Positions 7,144 through 8,780 of a stretch of DNA of 8,780 nucleotides are shown here, piece by piece; within the stretch, counting starts at the first letter, position 1, and each line of letters starts with the position of its first letter. Origin of the DNA: Treponema sp. (lineage in GTDB: Bacteria; Spirochaetota; Spirochaetia; Treponematales; Treponemataceae); NCBI GenBank assembly GCA_003447785.1, contig DLYJ01000050.1, positions 1 through 8,780 of the forward strand, read 5' to 3'. The translations under genes were made by a program, and so were the position numbers. The notes under the pieces were generated by a model, which saw only the letters and a list, made by a program, of their open reading frames with translations, was not told the DNA's origin and did no database searches.

Positions 7144-7456
7144 ATACGAGATTTTTGAACTGAAAAGGAAGTAAAAAAGACAAAAAAAGTCATTGTCCCA
7201 TGGCAACAGAGTTTTTCTGTCAATTTTACGCACTTTTCAGTGCTCCACCCAACAATTCCTTTTTTATAAGAAAAAGGATAAATCTCCCCGAAACAGTATC
7301 GGTAAGAATAGAACTGAACTTTAATAAATTCTTAAGAATTCAATTTTTTTAAAGAAATTGATTATCCCCTCATTCTGACAAATTTTAACGCTGCCGGGGT
7401 TTAAAACAAAATTATAAGGTAATGTTATATAAAAAAGAGTTTTAATCTTATTGACG

Positions 7457-7465
7457 TGATATAAT
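7457..7465 (+). promoter_or_regulatory. Extended -10 promoter of the nuclease gene, predicted leaderless
   Basis: TGA immediately followed by TATAAT (7460-7465) is a perfect extended -10 element (TGnTATAAT). The position expected for a -35 box (7437-7442, GAGTTT) is a poor match, which an extended -10 can compensate. Only six bases (7466-7471) separate the hexamer from the ATG at 7472, so transcription should begin at about the A of the start codon. No Shine-Dalgarno sequence is present. The TTGACG at 7451-7456 is too close to act as the -35 for this box. Confidence 0.65.
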
Positions 7466-7471
7466 GAACTG

Positions 7472-7891
7472 ATGAAACTAAAGGCTTTGATTGAATTTTT
7501 ATACGCGGACGGCAGATTTTTTCTGAGTTTTATTGCCATATGTCTTTGCTGCATTCTTTGCGGGGTTTTGCTTACGGTAATTCTGTACACAAAGAAAAAT
7601 CAAAAAATAAGAAAAGATGCGATAAAACGCTCCAGGGCTGTTCTTGTAGGACTTGCCGGCGAGCAGATTGCACCGTATCTGCCGGGCTTTCCGTGCAATC
7701 CGGCTGAAGTGCGCTTTGTGGGAAAACCTGTTGATTACATAGGTTTTGAAGGAGCGGCTTCTGGTGAAGAAATAAAGGAAATTCTATTTATAGAAGTTAA
7801 AACAGGGCAGAGTCAGCTATCAGAGCGTGAAAGGCAGATAAAAAACGCGGTCGAGAGCGGCCGCGTCCGTTATGTTGAATACCGTCTCTAA
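7472..7891 (+). CDS. Membrane-anchored PD-(D/E)XK endonuclease-like protein (Endonuc_Holl type)
   Basis: The 139-residue protein has one N-terminal hydrophobic segment (about 16-39) followed by a basic stretch (KKNQKIRKDAIKRSR, 41-55), so the C-terminal domain should face the cytoplasm. The domain AIKRSRAVLVG...EQIAPYLPGFP...VRFVGKPVDYIGFEG...EILFIEVKTG...LSERERQIKNAVESGRVR matches what I recall of the family described as endonucleases distantly related to archaeal Holliday-junction resolvases (PF10107/COG4741). Expected metal-binding residues of the PD-(D/E)XK core are present: E64, D88, E108 and K110. Activity and substrate are not established for this family as far as I know. It is a single gene with its own promoter. 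Its TAA overlaps the stop codon of convergent argC, with no terminator between. The fold assignment is strong; a role in DNA repair or recombination is inferred only. Confidence 0.87.
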   Translation: MKLKALIEFLYADGRFFLSFIAICLCCILCGVLLTVILYTKKNQKIRKDAIKRSRAVLVGLAGEQIAPYLPGFPCNPAEVRFVGKPVDYIGFEGAASGEEIKEILFIEVKTGQSQLSERERQIKNAVESGRVRYVEYRL

Positions 7892-8780
7892 AGTCCGGTT
7901 CCTTCGTCAATGCCCATCATGATGTTCATGCACTGAACGGCAGCACCGCTGGCGCCTTTTCCGAGATTGTCAAAACGGCTGGTCAGAACAAGGCGTTCGT
8001 CATTGCCGCAGACAAAAATCTGCATGTTGTTTGTGCCGGCAAGAGTGTTGGACGGGATAAAGTTTTCTGTAAGAATATCAGTGCCCATAAAGTCTGCCGC
8101 GTGAACAAAGCGGCTTGAGTTATAGTGCTCTTTAAAGAGTTCTGCAAGCTGTTCGCCTGTGAGTTTTTTCTTCATGAGGCGTGTGTGGATTCCCACAGAA
8201 ACTGTCATTCCGGCATAATAGTCGCAGACATAAGGATCAAATATCGGTTTGTAGGCAAGGCCGCTCACTTTCTGCATTTCTGGAAGGTGTTTGTGTTCCT
8301 GGGTTAATGCGTAGAGGCGCGGGCTTTTGAACTGAATGTCACGATTCGGATCTTCGTATTGTGCGATTCCCTTTTTGCCGGCTCCTGAATAACCTGATAC
8401 AGCGTGGCAGACAATCGGGTAGTCCGGGGCAATAATTTCATTTTTTACAAGCGGGTATACAAGTGAAGCAAAACCTGATGCGTAACATCCCGGGCCCGCA
8501 ACACGGCTGGAAGATTGAATTCTTGCCCTGTGTTCGCAAGACAATTCTGGAAAACCGTATGCCCAATCGTCGTTTGTTCTGTGGGCGGTTGAAGCGTCAA
8601 TAATTCTTACTTTCGGGTTGGTGCAGAGTTTTACGGCTTCAATTGAAGCGGCGTCCGGAAGACACAAAAAAGTAAAATCCGAAGCATTTATCATTCTGGC
8701 GCGTTCTGCGCTGTCCTTGCGTTTTTCTTCGTCGATAAGTAAAAGTTCAATATCATCGCGGTTCTGGAACCGTTCGTAAA
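7888..8780 (-). CDS. argC: N-acetyl-gamma-glutamyl-phosphate reductase, type 2 (5' truncated)
   Basis: This cytoplasmic enzyme of arginine biosynthesis reduces N-acetylglutamyl phosphate to N-acetylglutamate semialdehyde with NADPH. The frame stays open to the window edge. The 28 codons before the internal ATG at 8694 (including DDIELLLIDEEKRKD) fit the family, so 8694 is not the start and about 20 N-terminal residues, including the dinucleotide-binding glycine motif, are missing. Landmarks: FLCLPD, IDASTAHRT, the active-site Cys in VAGPGCYASGF (codon 8485-8487), HAVSGYSGAGKK, the HKHLPEM motif with the probable catalytic His (codon 8287-8289), and the C-terminal NLGKGASGAAVQC. The overall pattern and length fit the shorter type 2 ArgC group rather than the E. 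coli-like type. No other arg genes are in view. It ends with TAG overlapping the TAA of the nuclease gene. Confidence 0.96.
   Translation of the reverse strand, partial: YERFQNRDDIELLLIDEEKRKDSAERARMINASDFTFLCLPDAASIEAVKLCTNPKVRIIDASTAHRTNDDWAYGFPELSCEHRARIQSSSRVAGPGCYASGFASLVYPLVKNEIIAPDYPIVCHAVSGYSGAGKKGIAQYEDPNRDIQFKSPRLYALTQEHKHLPEMQKVSGLAYKPIFDPYVCDYYAGMTVSVGIHTRLMKKKLTGEQLAELFKEHYNSSRFVHAADFMGTDILTENFIPSNTLAGTNNMQIFVCGNDERLVLTSRFDNLGKGASGAAVQCMNIMMGIDEGTGL

Larger units (their letters stand above)
7129..7471. other. AT-rich divergent intergenic region with small hairpins
   Basis: This 343-bp stretch separates the leftward lipoprotein genes from the rightward nuclease gene, and no credible gene is seen in it. 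On the lipoprotein (minus) strand it contains GCACT-GAAA-AGTGC, a 5-bp hairpin with a GNRA-type loop (7230-7243), and an 8-bp A/T-rich hairpin (7257-7278). It also contains a 14-bp palindrome AATTCTTAAGAATT (7327-7340) and a 7-bp stem TCAATTT/AAATTGA (7340-7361). Candidate minus-strand -10 boxes are TATAAT (7411-7416) and GATAAT (7361-7366), both with poor -35 partners, and a TTGACA (7218-7223) has no well-spaced -10. The lipoprotein promoter therefore cannot be fixed, and the leader could be long (more than 200 bases). Confidence 0.6.

Noticed and set aside
7173..7197. Terminator-like GACAA/TTGTC stem followed by six T on the minus strand
   Set aside because: The stem is only 5 bp with a 9-base loop, too weak to call a terminator; kept only as a possible attenuator within the leader finding.
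7192..7223. TTGACA-based promoter for the lipoprotein genes
   Set aside because: The only -10-like partner (GACAAT) is 20 bp away and is a weak match; at the normal 17-bp spacing there is only TGGGAC.
7129..7233. N-terminal extension of the small lipoprotein to a GTG at 7233
   Set aside because: The ATG at 7128 has a good Shine-Dalgarno sequence and begins directly with the signal peptide; the extension has neither.
7321..7590. Minus-strand open frame of 89 codons in the intergenic region
   Set aside because: It overlaps the start of the well-supported nuclease gene, has no recognisable domain, and its Lys/Asn/Ile/Phe-rich composition is that expected of AT-rich non-coding DNA.

Overview
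The window looks like chromosomal DNA from a spirochaete, most plausibly a gut- or rumen-type Treponema. This is inferred from a methyl-accepting chemotaxis protein, a three-gene cluster of secreted lipoproteins with typical lipoboxes, a membrane-anchored nuclease of the Endonuc_Holl type (a family I recall mainly from archaea and spirochaetes), moderate GC content and sparse Shine-Dalgarno signals. No search was run, so species and genus remain inference.

Layout. (1) 1-567, plus strand: the 3' end of a chemotaxis receptor signalling domain. It ends at a strong hairpin terminator (588-636) that can also serve the convergent gene. (2) 671-2434, minus strand: ettA, an ABC-F translation factor with two complete ATPase cassettes. 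(3) 2518-7128, minus strand: three lipoprotein genes in the order 7128->6688 (146 aa), 6643->4568 (691 aa) and 4482->2518 (654 aa). The two large proteins are diverged full-length paralogues made of beta-sandwich-like domains, including a fibronectin-III-like segment. The 85-bp gap between them holds a perfect 12-bp GC-rich hairpin, and an 8-bp inverted repeat overlaps the stop codon of the upstream gene. No terminator separates the last lipoprotein gene from ettA, but ettA has its own plausible promoter. (4) 7129-7471: an AT-rich divergent intergenic region with several small hairpins and palindromes but no confidently assignable promoter for the lipoprotein genes. (5) 7472-7891, plus strand: a small protein with one membrane segment and a PD-(D/E)XK nuclease core. 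Its perfect extended -10 box lies only 6 nt before the ATG, which predicts a leaderless mRNA. (6) 7888-8780, minus strand: argC, encoding an arginine-biosynthesis reductase and truncated at the window edge. It overlaps the nuclease gene tail to tail by 4 nt.

How the genes work together. ettA, argC and the chemoreceptor are ordinary housekeeping or signalling genes with no evident functional link to each other. The lipoprotein cluster is the part most likely to be undescribed: it probably makes a set of surface or periplasmic lipoproteins from one transcript, with an intercistronic hairpin that may set the ratio of the two large paralogues. I saw no RNA genes, CRISPR arrays, insertion sequences, phage genes or defence cassette.
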